The position numbers were made by a program, and so were the translations under genes. Shown here piece by piece: positions 1-8,833 of a stretch of 64,000 nucleotides of DNA. The DNA lies in NCBI RefSeq assembly GCF_003008595.1, contig NZ_CP027669.1, forward strand, positions 2,046,001 to 2,110,000, given 5' to 3'. Every line of letters begins with the position of its first letter. Within the stretch, counting starts at the first letter, position 1. The notes beneath the pieces were generated by a model. The model was not told the origin of the DNA and made no database searches. It saw only the letters and a list, made by a program, of their open reading frames with translations. Source of the DNA: Simplicispira suum. GTDB lineage: Bacteria > Pseudomonadota > Gammaproteobacteria > Burkholderiales > Burkholderiaceae_C.

Positions 1-878
1 GTTACATCGCCCATGCCGTGGCCGCAGCGGCCTTGATGGGGGCCATGGCCTTGTCAAAGAAATGGCCTGCAGCTGATGTCCGTACCGCAATGCTCGCCGG
101 CCTGCTGCACGACATTGGCGAGGTCTACATCCAGCCCGAGTATCTGGATTCGTCGGATCCGCTGGATCTTTTGGGCTACAAGCACCTGGCCGTCCATCCG
201 CGCATGGCGCAAATGCTGCTTGCATCGACGACCGATTACAGCCCAGCGCTGTGCCGAGCCGTCGGCGAGCACCACGAACGGCTCGACGGATCGGGCTACC
301 CGGCGCGCCTGCTGGGCAAGCAGATGTCGGAGCTGGGCAAGATGCTGTCGGTGGTTGAGGTCACTCTGGGCATCTCGCGCGCCCGGTCGGCGCCGATGAA
401 GCGAACCAGTTTCGCGCTGCGCCTGATTCCTGGCGAGTTCGACCTGCGCTACGCGAGCTTTGTTTGCAACATGGCCCAGGCGGCCCAAGAGGAGCTGCCA
501 AAGCCTGACGGCCTGCCGCGCACCGTCAGCATTCTTCACCCCATGGAGCGCATCAAGGAGCGGATGGACGATGTGGCCGCGCTGCGCAGCGAGCTGCTGC
601 GCCAGAAGAGCGCCGCGCCCAGCATGGCGATTGTTGAGGTGGCGACTGCCCGGCTCGACCGGCTGAAGACGGCATGGAACTCGCTGGGTTCCTGGGGAGC
701 CAGCGCCTCCGACCTGTCCGGGGAAGTGCACTTCGAGCTGGACATGGCGGATCGCGAACTGAACCAGCGCCTGCGCGAACTCCAGCGCGAATGCCTGCTG
801 CTGGCGATGCGCCTGCCGCTCAAGGAGCGCGGGTTGCTTGCGCCGCTGTGGCGGGAGTTGCAGGTGGACGAAGTTTGA
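1..878 (+). CDS. HD-GYP domain protein, 5' end outside the window
   Basis: Likely a cyclic-di-GMP phosphodiesterase or related metal-dependent HD hydrolase. The reading frame is open from base 3 and the first possible start (GTG at 18) lies inside conserved sequence, so the N-terminus is missing. The HD pair appears in HDIGEVYIQPEY, followed by HHERLDGSGYP, which is the HD-GYP signature of RpfG-type enzymes. The C-terminal 120 residues are helical and charged with no recognised domain. The gene ends convergently, 9 bp from srkA. Any regulatory domain would lie upstream of the window. Catalytic activity is inferred from the motif only. Confidence 0.82.
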   Translation, partial: YIAHAVAAAALMGAMALSKKWPAADVRTAMLAGLLHDIGEVYIQPEYLDSSDPLDLLGYKHLAVHPRMAQMLLASTTDYSPALCRAVGEHHERLDGSGYPARLLGKQMSELGKMLSVVEVTLGISRARSAPMKRTSFALRLIPGEFDLRYASFVCNMAQAAQEELPKPDGLPRTVSILHPMERIKERMDDVAALRSELLRQKSAAPSMAIVEVATARLDRLKTAWNSLGSWGASASDLSGEVHFELDMADRELNQRLRELQRECLLLAMRLPLKERGLLAPLWRELQVDEV

Positions 879-887
879 TGAGGGGGT

Positions 888-1961
888 TTACACCGAAAGC
901 GGTGCCTCCTGCATCGCCTCGATCTGCTCTTCCAGCATATCCACCTGCCCGCTCCAGTAGTCGCTGGAGCCAAACCAGGGGAAATTGACCGGAAAAATCG
1001 GGTCTTCCCAGCGCCGTGCCAGCCAGGCGCTGTAGTGGATGAGTCGCAGCGTGCGCAGCGGCTCGATCAGCGCCAGTTCGCGCCGGTCGAAGCTGCGAAA
1101 CTGCTCGTAGCCGTCGAGCAGCGCGCTCAGTTGCCCGGTGCGCTGGCGCCGGTCGCCCGAGAGCAGCATCCACAAATCCTGCACCGCAGGCCCACTGCGC
1201 GCGTCGTCCAGATCGACAAAGTGCGGGCCGCCGCGCCCCCATTCGTCCAGCGGGGTCCAGAGGATGTTGCCGGGGTGGCAGTCGCCGTGCAGGCGGATCT
1301 GCTTTGCATTGTTTATGCCAAATTGGCCTCCAGCGCTTGATGGGTATGCGCTAGCAGCTATTATTTCAAGAGCGCGCTGGCACCCGTTCAGCCAGCGCGA
1401 TTGCATGTCCAGCGGCACGGCGGCATGCGCCATCAGCCAGTCGCGGGGTTCTTCGCCAAAGCTCTGCACGTCGAGCGCCGGGCGCTCGGCAAAAGGCTTG
1501 GCCGCGCCCACGGTATGCAGGCGCGCGAGAAAGCGGCCTATCCATTCCAGCACTTCCCAGTCGTCCAGCTCGGGCGTGCGGCCGCCGCGCCAGGGGCTCA
1601 CCGAAAAGAGGAAGTCGCCATGCTGGTGCACCGTCTGGCCGCCCAGCAGCAGCGGCGCCACAGCCGGCACCTCGGCCTCCACCAACTCGGCGGCAAAGGC
1701 GTGCTCTTCCAGGATTTGCGCCCGGCTCCAGCGCTGCGGCCGGTAAAACTTGGCGACGACGCGCTCGCCATCTTCCAGCGTGGCCTGGTAGACCCGGTTT
1801 TCGTACGACGACAGCGCCATCAGCCGCCCGTCGCCATACAGGCCCACGCTGGCTAGCGCGTCCAGCACCTGGTCGGGGCTCAGGAGCGCGTAGGGGTGCG
1901 GGTCGGTGCTGGCGGCCTGGTTTTTGAAGGGCGGTTGTTCAGCGGCATCGGGTGGACTCAT
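888..1961 (-). CDS. srkA: SrkA/RdoA-type stress-response serine/threonine kinase
   Basis: 357-residue cytoplasmic kinase of the choline-kinase-like (APH) fold, family of E. coli SrkA (YihE), which protects against envelope and oxidative stress. Visible features are the N-terminal SSYENRVYQ motif, the catalytic LHGDCHPGNILW motif, and the metal-binding FVDLDDARSGPAVQDLW. The ATG is chosen because it overlaps the stop of the upstream DUF2855 gene (ATGA, 4 nt), which suggests translational coupling. A longer frame continues upstream but only as antisense-like sequence over the neighbour. Just before the catalytic loop lies an unusual stretch (AASAYPSSAGGQFG) encoded by a copy of a dispersed palindromic repeat. 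Family assignment is firm; the effect of the insert is unknown. Confidence 0.9.
   Translation of the reverse strand: MSPPDAAEQPPFKNQAASTDPHPYALLSPDQVLDALASVGLYGDGRLMALSSYENRVYQATLEDGERVVAKFYRPQRWSRAQILEEHAFAAELVEAEVPAVAPLLLGGQTVHQHGDFLFSVSPWRGGRTPELDDWEVLEWIGRFLARLHTVGAAKPFAERPALDVQSFGEEPRDWLMAHAAVPLDMQSRWLNGCQRALEIIAASAYPSSAGGQFGINNAKQIRLHGDCHPGNILWTPLDEWGRGGPHFVDLDDARSGPAVQDLWMLLSGDRRQRTGQLSALLDGYEQFRSFDRRELALIEPLRTLRLIHYSAWLARRWEDPIFPVNFPWFGSSDYWSGQVDMLEEQIEAMQEAPLSV
1320..1373 (+). repeat. Dispersed palindromic repeat (family 1), copy inside srkA
   Basis: This copy reads aattggcctccagcgctt then a spacer and atgcgctagcagctatt. It is the same element found at 8772, 10681, 16045, 20381, 21813, 36148, 45621 and 61148. 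It lies inside the srkA coding sequence on the opposite strand and stays open in the srkA frame. Confidence 0.85.
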
Positions 1962-3076
1962 GCCCCATTGTCGCCCTCCGCACGCGTTGGCTGCAGACTG
2001 GCGATGTGGCCGCTGCGCGGATCGCCCTGGCCGGCGAGCAAGTCCTGGAACAAGGCCTGCGTGGCTTCGGGACCGAGATGCCGCTGCACCACCAGCCAGG
2101 GCGTGGTCGGTGATTGCACTGCCGTGCGCAATTGGTTCCAGGCGCCCACCAAGCGATCGTTCAAGCCCTGTGCGTCCCATTCGGCGTGGCGTTTCTTGGC
2201 TTGTGCGGGGGCGAAGAACATCACCGGGCGCGGCCCCGGCAACTGCCCGGCGCCACCCAGGTCCTGGACGTGGCTGGCGCCGACGGAGCAGCTGTAGGCC
2301 AGCCCTGTGAAGTGCGTGTGGACGCGCTGTCGCAAGGCCACGCTGCCGGCGAAATCGATGTAGATGCAGGGCGCGGCGCCGTCGAGTTGCTCGATGGCGT
2401 CGTAGGCCAGCACGCGGTCGTAGCAGCCCAGGCTCTCGCAGAACGCCAGGTTGCCGGGCGAGGTGAGGCCCACCACTTCCAGGCCGCCGCGCTGCGCCAG
2501 TTGAAACGCCGTGCCCCAGGCGGTCTTGCTCGATGCGCTGGAGAGCAGCATGCGCCGCGCGCCAAAGAACTGCTGGTCGGCAAGGAAGTCGTCGATCAGC
2601 CACGACGTGATGAACAGCGGGCGCAAGAGCGCCTGCAGGTCTTCTTTGTCGTCCCGGTAGAACGGGTCGGCGCTTGCGCGCACATAGTGGTTGTAGACCG
2701 CGTGCAATCCCGCGCGGTGCGCTGCGCCATCGCTGAAGCCTGCAGCGTTGGCGCGTTGGGGCGCAAGCACGGCGCTGCTCGCCATGGGCCAATAGCCGTA
2801 CAGGCGCTCGCCCATGGCGACGTCGGGATGCGTGGATTCCACCACCGTGCCAAAGCCCCACACCGGCACGACGCCCCAGCCCGCTTCGCCGCTGGGAAAG
2901 AACTTCCAGTAGTTCAGCATGTCGCCGAGGGCGGCGTAAGTGATGTTGTTGGCGGTGAGCGCAAACGCATCGACGCGCACGCGCACCTGGCCATCGGCGA
3001 GGGGCGCGTCGGGGGCCGACACAAGGCGGGTGGTGGCCAGCTGATCCTGGCGGACGAGGAGAGTGGTGGTGCTCAT
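1958..3076 (-). CDS. DUF2855 family protein (MDR/alcohol dehydrogenase-like)
   Basis: 372 residues. The N-terminus (ADGQVRVRVDAFALTANNITYAALGD) resembles the GroES-like domain of medium-chain dehydrogenases, and the middle (SSASSKTAWGTAFQLAQRGG) resembles the nucleotide-binding half. The whole matches the DUF2855 family of uncharacterised proteins. No zinc-ligand cysteine cluster is evident. The ATG at 3076 is preferred to the TTG one codon upstream. It is the first gene of a two-gene unit with srkA (ATGA overlap). Substrate and role are unknown. Confidence 0.8.
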   Translation of the reverse strand: MSTTTLLVRQDQLATTRLVSAPDAPLADGQVRVRVDAFALTANNITYAALGDMLNYWKFFPSGEAGWGVVPVWGFGTVVESTHPDVAMGERLYGYWPMASSAVLAPQRANAAGFSDGAAHRAGLHAVYNHYVRASADPFYRDDKEDLQALLRPLFITSWLIDDFLADQQFFGARRMLLSSASSKTAWGTAFQLAQRGGLEVVGLTSPGNLAFCESLGCYDRVLAYDAIEQLDGAAPCIYIDFAGSVALRQRVHTHFTGLAYSCSVGASHVQDLGGAGQLPGPRPVMFFAPAQAKKRHAEWDAQGLNDRLVGAWNQLRTAVQSPTTPWLVVQRHLGPEATQALFQDLLAGQGDPRSGHIASLQPTRAEGDNGA

Positions 3077-3178
3077 CAATCCACGCTAAACGAAAGTGCC
3101 GCCCCACTCAACACGCGGGCGGCACCTGGGCGACAGCAGGCGCCGGACGGCGTCCAGCCCTGCCATGGATGGGCCGGC

Positions 3179-3595
3179 TCAGGCCAGCGTGATGTTCACG
3201 TCAATATTGCCGCGCGTCGCGTTCGAATAGGGGCACACCTGGTGGGCTGCGTCGATCAACTTTTGCGCAGCGTCCTTGTCCATTCCTGGCAGCGACACTT
3301 TCATGCGCACCGCAATGCCGTAGGCGTTCGGGATGGGGCCCAGGTCCACCTCGGCGTCCACGGCCAGGTCTTGCGGCAGCGTCAGCTGCGTCTTGCCAGC
3401 CACGGCCTTCATGGCACCGATGAAGCAGGCCGAGTAGCCAGCGGCAAACATCTGCTCGGGGTTGGTGCCGGTGCCAGGCGTGCCGGGCGAAGAGAGCTTC
3501 ACGTCCAGGCGACCGTCGTCGCTGCGGGAGGCCCCTTCGCGGCCCCCGGTGGTGTGGGCTTTGGCGGTGTAGAGAACTTTTTCGAGTGTGGTCAT
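3179..3595 (-). CDS. ohr: Organic hydroperoxide resistance protein Ohr
   Basis: 138 residues, usual length for Ohr/OsmC thiol peroxidases, which reduce organic hydroperoxides in the cytoplasm. Both redox cysteines are present: one in YSACFIGAMK and one in HQVCPYSNATRGN. The N-terminal TTGGREG carries the family's conserved Arg. The start is set by the AAGGA ribosome-binding site just before the ATG. ohr lies 11 bp downstream of ohrR on the same strand, so the two are probably co-transcribed and derepressed when OhrR is oxidised. Confidence 0.95.
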   Translation of the reverse strand: MTTLEKVLYTAKAHTTGGREGASRSDDGRLDVKLSSPGTPGTGTNPEQMFAAGYSACFIGAMKAVAGKTQLTLPQDLAVDAEVDLGPIPNAYGIAVRMKVSLPGMDKDAAQKLIDAAHQVCPYSNATRGNIDVNITLA

Positions 3596-3606
3596 GGTGG
3601 TTTCCT

Positions 3607-4113
3607 TCAAGGTTGTACCTGCGGTGCAGGCGGGGGAGAAACGGGATCGGCGGCCGTGCGGCCAGCGGCGAGGGTGCCCCGCAGCGCCTGCAATTGCTGC
3701 GTGAGCGCCCGGATTTGCGGCCATTCGAGCTGGCTGTGCGTGCGCACACAGGCCGGTACGCTGCGCGCCTGCTGCTGCAGCGCACGGCCCGCTGGGGTGA
3801 GGGTGATACGCACGCGGCGCTCGTCCGCGCTGTCCCGGGTGCGCTGCAGCCAGCCCGCGCTTTCCAGGCGCTTGAGCAGTGGCGTGAGCGTGCCGGAATC
3901 GAGAAAAAGACGCTCGCCGATGTGCGAGACGGGCAGATCGTCCTGCTCCCACAGCACCAGGAGCACCAGGTATTGGGGGTAGGTCAGGCCCAGCGCCTCC
4001 AGCAGCGGCTTGTAGACCTTGGTCATGGCCAGCGACGCGGAATACAGCGCGAAGCAAAGCTGGTGATCGAGCAGCAGTTCGGGCGGGCTGGAAGGTGAGG
4101 GGCACGCTGGCAT
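3607..4113 (-). CDS. ohrR: MarR-family peroxide-sensing repressor OhrR
   Basis: 168-residue winged-helix regulator. The peroxide-sensing cysteine near the N-terminus is present in [21 protein letters not shown]. The wing and recognition helix follow in [21 protein letters not shown] and [10 protein letters not shown]. In this family oxidation of the N-terminal Cys releases DNA and induces ohr. The neighbouring ohr gene and the A/T palindromes upstream of its start support the assignment. The C-terminal 25 residues are Pro/Ala-rich and probably disordered. Confidence 0.93.
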   Translation of the reverse strand: MPACPSPSSPPELLLDHQLCFALYSASLAMTKVYKPLLEALGLTYPQYLVLLVLWEQDDLPVSHIGERLFLDSGTLTPLLKRLESAGWLQRTRDSADERRVRITLTPAGRALQQQARSVPACVRTHSQLEWPQIRALTQQLQALRGTLAAGRTAADPVSPPPAPQVQP

Positions 4114-4130
4114 CGTTGAATTGTAGCTGG

Positions 4131-4157
4131 CAATTAAATTGTGCGCAACTTAATTGT
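4131..4157 (-). promoter_or_regulatory. Candidate OhrR operator
   Basis: Just upstream of the ohrR start is the palindrome CAATTAAATTG, followed within 10 bp by a second A/T half-site ending TTAATTG. This closely resembles the ACAATTAAATTGT-type OhrR boxes known from Bacillus and Xanthomonas. Location and sequence fit autoregulation of ohrR-ohr. Confidence 0.6.
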
Positions 4158-4202
4158 CAGAAAAGCAAGCAACTTAAGCCTTGGTAGAACACGTGAAGTC
4201 GG

Positions 4203-5670
4203 GGGAATTCATTGGATTATTGGAGCCTGACCCCATACATGGACGCCCCCGGTTTGCCAAGCCGCGCCTGAGCATGATGTTGTTTTCAAAGGTATCAGGA
4301 CTGCTGCCATACATCCGGACTTTGTTGGGTCACTTTCAACCCTGTCCCTGATGGAATTCGCTCACCAGCTCCCTATCAATTTCGCGTGCTCGTTGCCGGC
4401 ACGTCGGGGTCATCGGGTTTTGCTGATGCCGGTCCAACCTGTGCTTGCCATCATCTCGCCTTGAGCGTTGCCTGTGCAATCAATGGGTGCGCTGCCCGTT
4501 TCAATCGTGTTTGTCCTCGTTCGCTTTCATACTGCGGCCAACATTCTGGCCTCGGGCCGGTATTCGCTGGCTTTGACCAGCATGGCCCAAAGGATGCGTG
4601 CATTGCGATTGGCCAGTGCAACTGCAGCCACATTGGCGTTGCGCCGGCTCAGCAGCCGATCGAGCCACGCATCGGTGCTTTTGCCTGCGGCGCGCCGCCG
4701 CTCATTGGCCTGAATCAGCGAGCGCGCTCCATGGATGAGCAAGGTGCGCACATAACCATCGCCGCGTTTGCTGATGCCCAGCAGTTTGTCCTTGCCCCCA
4801 CTGGAGTGCTGGCGCGGCACCAACCCCAGCCAGGCGGCCAGTTGCTTGCCATTGGCAAACAGCGTGGCATCGCCCACGGTGGCCACGATGGCGCTGCTGG
4901 TGATGGGGCCGATGCCCGGCACTTGCTGCAGCCGTCGCTCGGCGCTGTCTGCCTGCACCGATGAGGCGATGAGCTGCTCCAGTTGAGCGACCTGCGCATC
5001 GAGCTGCTTGAGCTGCTGGTGCAGATGTCCGATCAGGGTGCGCATGGGCGAAGGCAGCGCCATGCGCTCATCAGCGGCAACGGCGCCAGCTTGGACGAGC
5101 ACCACGCGCAGGCCCTGGGCCATCACGATGCCGAACTCACTGAGCAAGCCGCGAATCTGGTTGGCCAGCGCCGTGCGCATCTTCACAAAGCCCTGGCGTG
5201 CGCGGTGCACGGCCAGCACCGCTTGCTGTTCGCAGCTCTTGACAGCCACAAAGCGCATGCTGGGGCGGCTGACAGCTTCGCAGATGGCTTGCGCGTCTGC
5301 GCGGTCGTTCTTGTTGGATTTGACGTAGGGCTTGACGAACTGCGGTGACATCAGGCGCACATCGTGCCCCTGGCTTTGCAGCTTGCGCGCCCAGAAATGC
5401 GCGCCTGAGCAGGCCTCCATGCCAATCAGGCACCGCGGCAAACCGACAAAAAACTCGGCCATCTGCGCGCGGCGCAGGGGCTTGCTGAAGACGATCCGAC
5501 CGGTGTGATCGACACCGTGCACGTGAAAGATGTTCTTGGCCAGATCGATGCCAACGGTGGTAACTTGCATGGTGGACGCTCCTGTCTGTTGAACAAGTGG
5601 TTGATCGAGCCTCCACTTTGGCACTTCAAGGCCGATCAGGTGGGGGCGTCCATTCCATTAATGAATTCCC
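4203..5670 (-). mobile_element. IS110-family insertion sequence
   Basis: The element carries one DEDD transposase gene and a long non-coding flank (about 275 bp) on the transposase 3' side, as is usual for IS110 elements that encode a guide RNA in a flank. Inverted sequences frame it: TGGACGCCCCC at 4240-4250 with its complement at 5642-5652, and GGGAATTCATT at 4203-4213 with its complement at 5660-5670. The exact ends are uncertain, because IS110 elements often lack terminal inverted repeats and make no target duplication. The right side lies about 11 bp after the hbd stop codon, the left side close to the ohrR operator. Confidence 0.75.
4527..5570 (-). CDS. IS110-family DEDD transposase
   Basis: 347 residues, complete. 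The N-terminal RuvC-like DEDD domain shows VGIDLAKNIFHVHG (first D), LIGMEACSGAHFW (E) and KSNKNDRADAQAI (last two acidic residues). The C-terminal domain carries VPGIGPITSSAIVATVGD, with the serine motif typical of IS110 transposases. The start at MQVTTVGID is chosen because the 18 residues before it are not family-like. No frameshift or stop is visible, so the element could be active. Codon use matches the host reasonably well. Confidence 0.93.
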   Translation of the reverse strand: MQVTTVGIDLAKNIFHVHGVDHTGRIVFSKPLRRAQMAEFFVGLPRCLIGMEACSGAHFWARKLQSQGHDVRLMSPQFVKPYVKSNKNDRADAQAICEAVSRPSMRFVAVKSCEQQAVLAVHRARQGFVKMRTALANQIRGLLSEFGIVMAQGLRVVLVQAGAVAADERMALPSPMRTLIGHLHQQLKQLDAQVAQLEQLIASSVQADSAERRLQQVPGIGPITSSAIVATVGDATLFANGKQLAAWLGLVPRQHSSGGKDKLLGISKRGDGYVRTLLIHGARSLIQANERRRAAGKSTDAWLDRLLSRRNANVAAVALANRNARILWAMLVKASEYRPEARMLAAV

Positions 5671-5681
5671 GCAAGTGAACG

Positions 5682-6530
5682 TCAGTACGTGTACACCCCA
5701 CGCCCCGTTTTACGCCCCAGGTGCCCCGCCGCCACCAGCTCCTTGAGCAGCGGGCACGGGCGGTACTTGCTGTCGCCGAATTCCTGCAGGTACACCTCCA
5801 TCACCGCCAGACACACGTCCAGGCCCACCAGGTCGGCGAGAGCGAGCGGACCAATGGGCTGGTTGCAGCCGAGCTTCATGCCGGCGTCGATGTCCTCAGG
5901 CGTGGCCAGGCCTTCGGCCAGCACGAAGAAGGCCTCGTTGATCATGGGCACCAGAATGCGATTCACCACAAAGCCCGGCGCGTTCTTCACCGTGATGGGC
6001 GATTTGCCCAGGCGCAGCGCCAGGGCCCTCACGGCGTCGTGCGTGGCATCGTTGGTCTGCACGCCCCGAATCAGCTCGACCAGCGCCATCATCGGCACCG
6101 GGTTGAAGAAATGCATGCCAATGAAGTGCCCTGGCCGCGAGGTGGCCGCCGCCAGCTTGGTGATCGAGATGGACGAGGTGTTCGAGGCAATCAGCACCTC
6201 GGGCCCGGCAATGGCGTCCACCTGCTTCAAAATCTTGAGCTTGAGCTCGTAGTTTTCCGTCGCCGCTTCGATGATGAGCTGCGCGCCCTGGAGGGCTGCA
6301 TAGTCCGTCGAGGTCTGGATGCGGGCCAACGCCGCATCCTTGTCGACGCCGGTCATCTTTTCTTTCTTGATCAAGCGGTCCAGGCTGCTGGCCACCGTGG
6401 CAACGCCTTTGAGGACGGCCGCGTCCGAGATATCCACCATCACCACGCCCACGCCCGCCACCGCGCAGGCCTGCGCAATGCCGTTGCCCATGGTGCCCGC
6501 GCCGATGATGCCAACCTTTGTGATTTCCAT
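5682..6530 (-). CDS. hbd: 3-hydroxybutyryl-CoA dehydrogenase
   Basis: 282 residues, the normal length. It oxidises (S)-3-hydroxybutyryl-CoA to acetoacetyl-CoA with NAD(P), in butyrate/PHB and fatty-acid metabolism. The Rossmann motif GAGTMGNGIAQ is at the N-terminus, the catalytic-His motif MHFFNPVPMM lies mid-protein, and the C-terminal helical domain ends GRKTGRGVYTY. The ATG giving MEITKVGIIGAG is the family-typical start. It is divergent from the GMC oxidoreductase, and an IS110 element follows its stop closely. The name paaH would also be possible; context does not decide. Confidence 0.93.
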   Translation of the reverse strand: MEITKVGIIGAGTMGNGIAQACAVAGVGVVMVDISDAAVLKGVATVASSLDRLIKKEKMTGVDKDAALARIQTSTDYAALQGAQLIIEAATENYELKLKILKQVDAIAGPEVLIASNTSSISITKLAAATSRPGHFIGMHFFNPVPMMALVELIRGVQTNDATHDAVRALALRLGKSPITVKNAPGFVVNRILVPMINEAFFVLAEGLATPEDIDAGMKLGCNQPIGPLALADLVGLDVCLAVMEVYLQEFGDSKYRPCPLLKELVAAGHLGRKTGRGVYTY

Positions 6531-6652
6531 ATAGAGAGCTCTCTTCAAAGTGAAACAGACCTTCATGATGGTAGCGAGATTCTCGTGCGCTTCCGGTTAA
6601 GGTGCGCCAAAGCCTTCGCGCGAAGACGCAGGCAACACCAATAAGGAGACCC

Positions 6653-8242
6653 ATGTTCGACTACATCGTGATTGGCGGCGGCTCGGCCGGCTGCGTGCTC
6701 GCCGGCAGGCTGAGCGAAGACCCGGCAGTGCGCGTCTGCCTGCTCGAAGCGGGCAAGCCCGACAACAGCGTGCTGATTCACTGCCCTGCGGGGCTGGCCG
6801 TGATGGCCAAGTACGAACTCAATGGCTGGGGCCAGAACACCACGCCGCAACCGGGCCTGAACGGCCGCCGGGGTTACCAGCCGCGCGGCAAGGTGCTGGG
6901 CGGGTCCAGCTCCATCAACGCCATGATTTACGCCCGCGGCCAGCACGCCGACTACGACCACTGGGCGGAAGAGGGCAACCCCGGCTGGGGTTGGAGCGAC
7001 GTGCTGCCTTACTTCAAACGCTCCGAACACAACGAGCGCGGCGCGGACGCCCTGCACGGCAGCGGTGGGCCGCTCAACGTGATGGACCTGCGCTCGCCCA
7101 ACCCGTTTGCCCAGCATTTTGTGGAAGCCGGTGTGCAGGCCGGTGAGGTGCGCAACGCAGACTTCAATGGCCCGGCGCAGGAAGGCGTGGGCATGTACCA
7201 GGTCACGCACAAAAATGGCGAGCGCTTCAGCGCCGCCAAGGCCTACCTGACACCACATCTGGCGCGGCCCAACCTGCGCGTCATCACCGGCGCGCGCGCC
7301 ACGCGCATCGTCTTTGAGGGCAAGCGTGCGGTGGGCGTCGAATACGAACAGGGCGGCGTGCGCCAGACCTTGCGCTGCTCGCGCGAGGTGTTGCTCTCGG
7401 CCGGTGCGCTGCTCTCGCCCCAGCTCCTGATGCTCTCGGGCATCGGCCAGGGTGCGCAGTTGCAGGCACTGGGCATCCCGGTGCTGCACGATTTGCCTGG
7501 TGTTGGACAGCATCTGCACGACCACGTCGATGTGGTGCAGGTCATGGACGCGCCGGGCCTCTACGACCTGTTTGGCATCTCACCTACGGGCGCCATGCGC
7601 ATCCTGCGCGGCATTGGCGAGTGGCGCCGCGCCCGCAGCGGCATGCTGACCACCAACTTCGCCGAATCCGGCGGTTTCATCAAGAGCCGTCCCGAGGAGG
7701 CCGCGCCAGATTTGCAGCTGCACTTCGTCATCGGCAAGCTGGTGGACCACGGCCGCAAGACGGTGCTGGGCCACGGCTACTCGTGCCATGTCTGCCTGCT
7801 GCAACCCAAGAGCCGGGGCAGCGTGCAGCTCGCCAGCAAGGACCCGAACGCCCTGCCACTGGTGGACCCGAACTTCCTGGGCGAGCAGGACGACATCGAC
7901 CGCCTGGTGCGCGGCATGAAGCGCATGCGCGAGATCCTGAACCAACCCGCACTGGCAAAGTTTGGCGCGCGTGAATCCAAGGCCTCCGCCAGCGCCACGA
8001 GCGACGCCGAGATAGCGCAGTTCATCCGCAACCACGCGGACACCATTTACCACCCGGTGGGCAGTTGCCGCATGGGGCCGGGGCCGCTCGACGTGGTGGA
8101 TGCCGAGCTGCGCGTGCATGGCCTCGCGGGCCTGCGCGTGGTCGACGCGTCCATCATGCCGCGCGTGGTCAGCGGCAACACCAATGCGCCGACCATCATG
8201 ATTGCGGAGAAGGCGGTGGATTTGCTGCGGGCGGCTGGGTGA
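6653..8242 (+). CDS. GMC-family FAD oxidoreductase (choline dehydrogenase-like)
   Basis: 529 residues. The FAD-binding motif [16 protein letters not shown] lies at residues 7-22, and a GMC signature follows in [18 protein letters not shown]. The C-terminal catalytic His region is HPVGSCRMG and the Asn region is [17 protein letters not shown]. The ATG is chosen for the AAGGAG site 6 bp upstream. The family oxidises alcohols such as choline, aliphatic or polyethylene-glycol alcohols; the substrate here is unknown. The divergent neighbour is hbd. Confidence 0.9.
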   Translation: MFDYIVIGGGSAGCVLAGRLSEDPAVRVCLLEAGKPDNSVLIHCPAGLAVMAKYELNGWGQNTTPQPGLNGRRGYQPRGKVLGGSSSINAMIYARGQHADYDHWAEEGNPGWGWSDVLPYFKRSEHNERGADALHGSGGPLNVMDLRSPNPFAQHFVEAGVQAGEVRNADFNGPAQEGVGMYQVTHKNGERFSAAKAYLTPHLARPNLRVITGARATRIVFEGKRAVGVEYEQGGVRQTLRCSREVLLSAGALLSPQLLMLSGIGQGAQLQALGIPVLHDLPGVGQHLHDHVDVVQVMDAPGLYDLFGISPTGAMRILRGIGEWRRARSGMLTTNFAESGGFIKSRPEEAAPDLQLHFVIGKLVDHGRKTVLGHGYSCHVCLLQPKSRGSVQLASKDPNALPLVDPNFLGEQDDIDRLVRGMKRMREILNQPALAKFGARESKASASATSDAEIAQFIRNHADTIYHPVGSCRMGPGPLDVVDAELRVHGLAGLRVVDASIMPRVVSGNTNAPTIMIAEKAVDLLRAAG

Positions 8243-8771
8243 GGTGTGGCAGCTTTGATTGCCTGTCAATTGCTCTGAGTTGCAACTTGCCTCAGACGTC
8301 TGAAGGGATCAGCGGACTGACTTCTTATCCGCGTGCTTTTGCCGACGGTGGGAGCCGGGTATGCGCCCGGCGGCGCAGTAACTTTCTTTCGCGTCGCCGA
8401 AAGAAAGTCACCAAAGAAAGGGCGACCCCGCTGTCCGTGTCCCCTTCGGGGCAACCTGCGGTGCTCGCTTCAGGCGGGGTCCGCGCAAACTCGCTTCGCT
8501 CAAACAGCGCGCGGCCCTGATCCGCCTGAAGCTGTGCTCCTCGGCACGGACAGAGGGGAACTGGGGCCCAGCATCTCTTCGGGCCATCGCTGCACTCGGC
8601 CCAGGAAGTTGGCACAAGCGCGGCGCAGGCATTGGGGTCGGACAACGATTTCGCGCAGCGAAACTCGTGCTCCGACCCCAATCCCGGACCATGGAGAGCG
8701 GCGTTGGCGTGGAATGTGCCTGGGTGCGGGCTGGCGACCAAAGAACTGCTGATGGGCAGAAAAATTTATAT
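8243..8771. other. Hairpin-rich non-coding region
   Basis: About 530 bp without a credible gene. It contains three strong inverted repeats. ACTTTCTTTCG and its complement lie at 8381-8408 (11-bp stem, 6-nt loop). GCTTCAGGCGG at 8467-8477 pairs with 8522-8532. ATTGGGGTCGGA at 8631-8642 pairs with 8671-8682 and encloses a smaller hairpin. I recognise this kind of sequence as recurring in beta- and gammaproteobacterial intergenic regions, but know no function. Short frames here are not protein-like. Confidence 0.6.
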
Positions 8772-8826
8772 CAAATCGGCCTCCAGCGCTTTTCCCATAA
8801 GCGCCAGTAGCTATCTTTTATAGAGC
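8772..8826 (+). repeat. Dispersed palindromic repeat (family 1)
   Basis: This copy contains ggcctccagcgctt, then ataagcgccagtagctat. It is intergenic, just past the 3' end of the ABC permease gene. Confidence 0.85.
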
Positions 8827-8833
8827 ATACGCT

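Noticed and set aside
2114..3982. A 622-codon plus-strand frame antisense to the DUF2855, ohr and ohrR genes
   Set aside because: It is a GC-rich shadow frame. The opposite strand has three well-supported genes with conserved motifs; this frame shows no recognisable domain.
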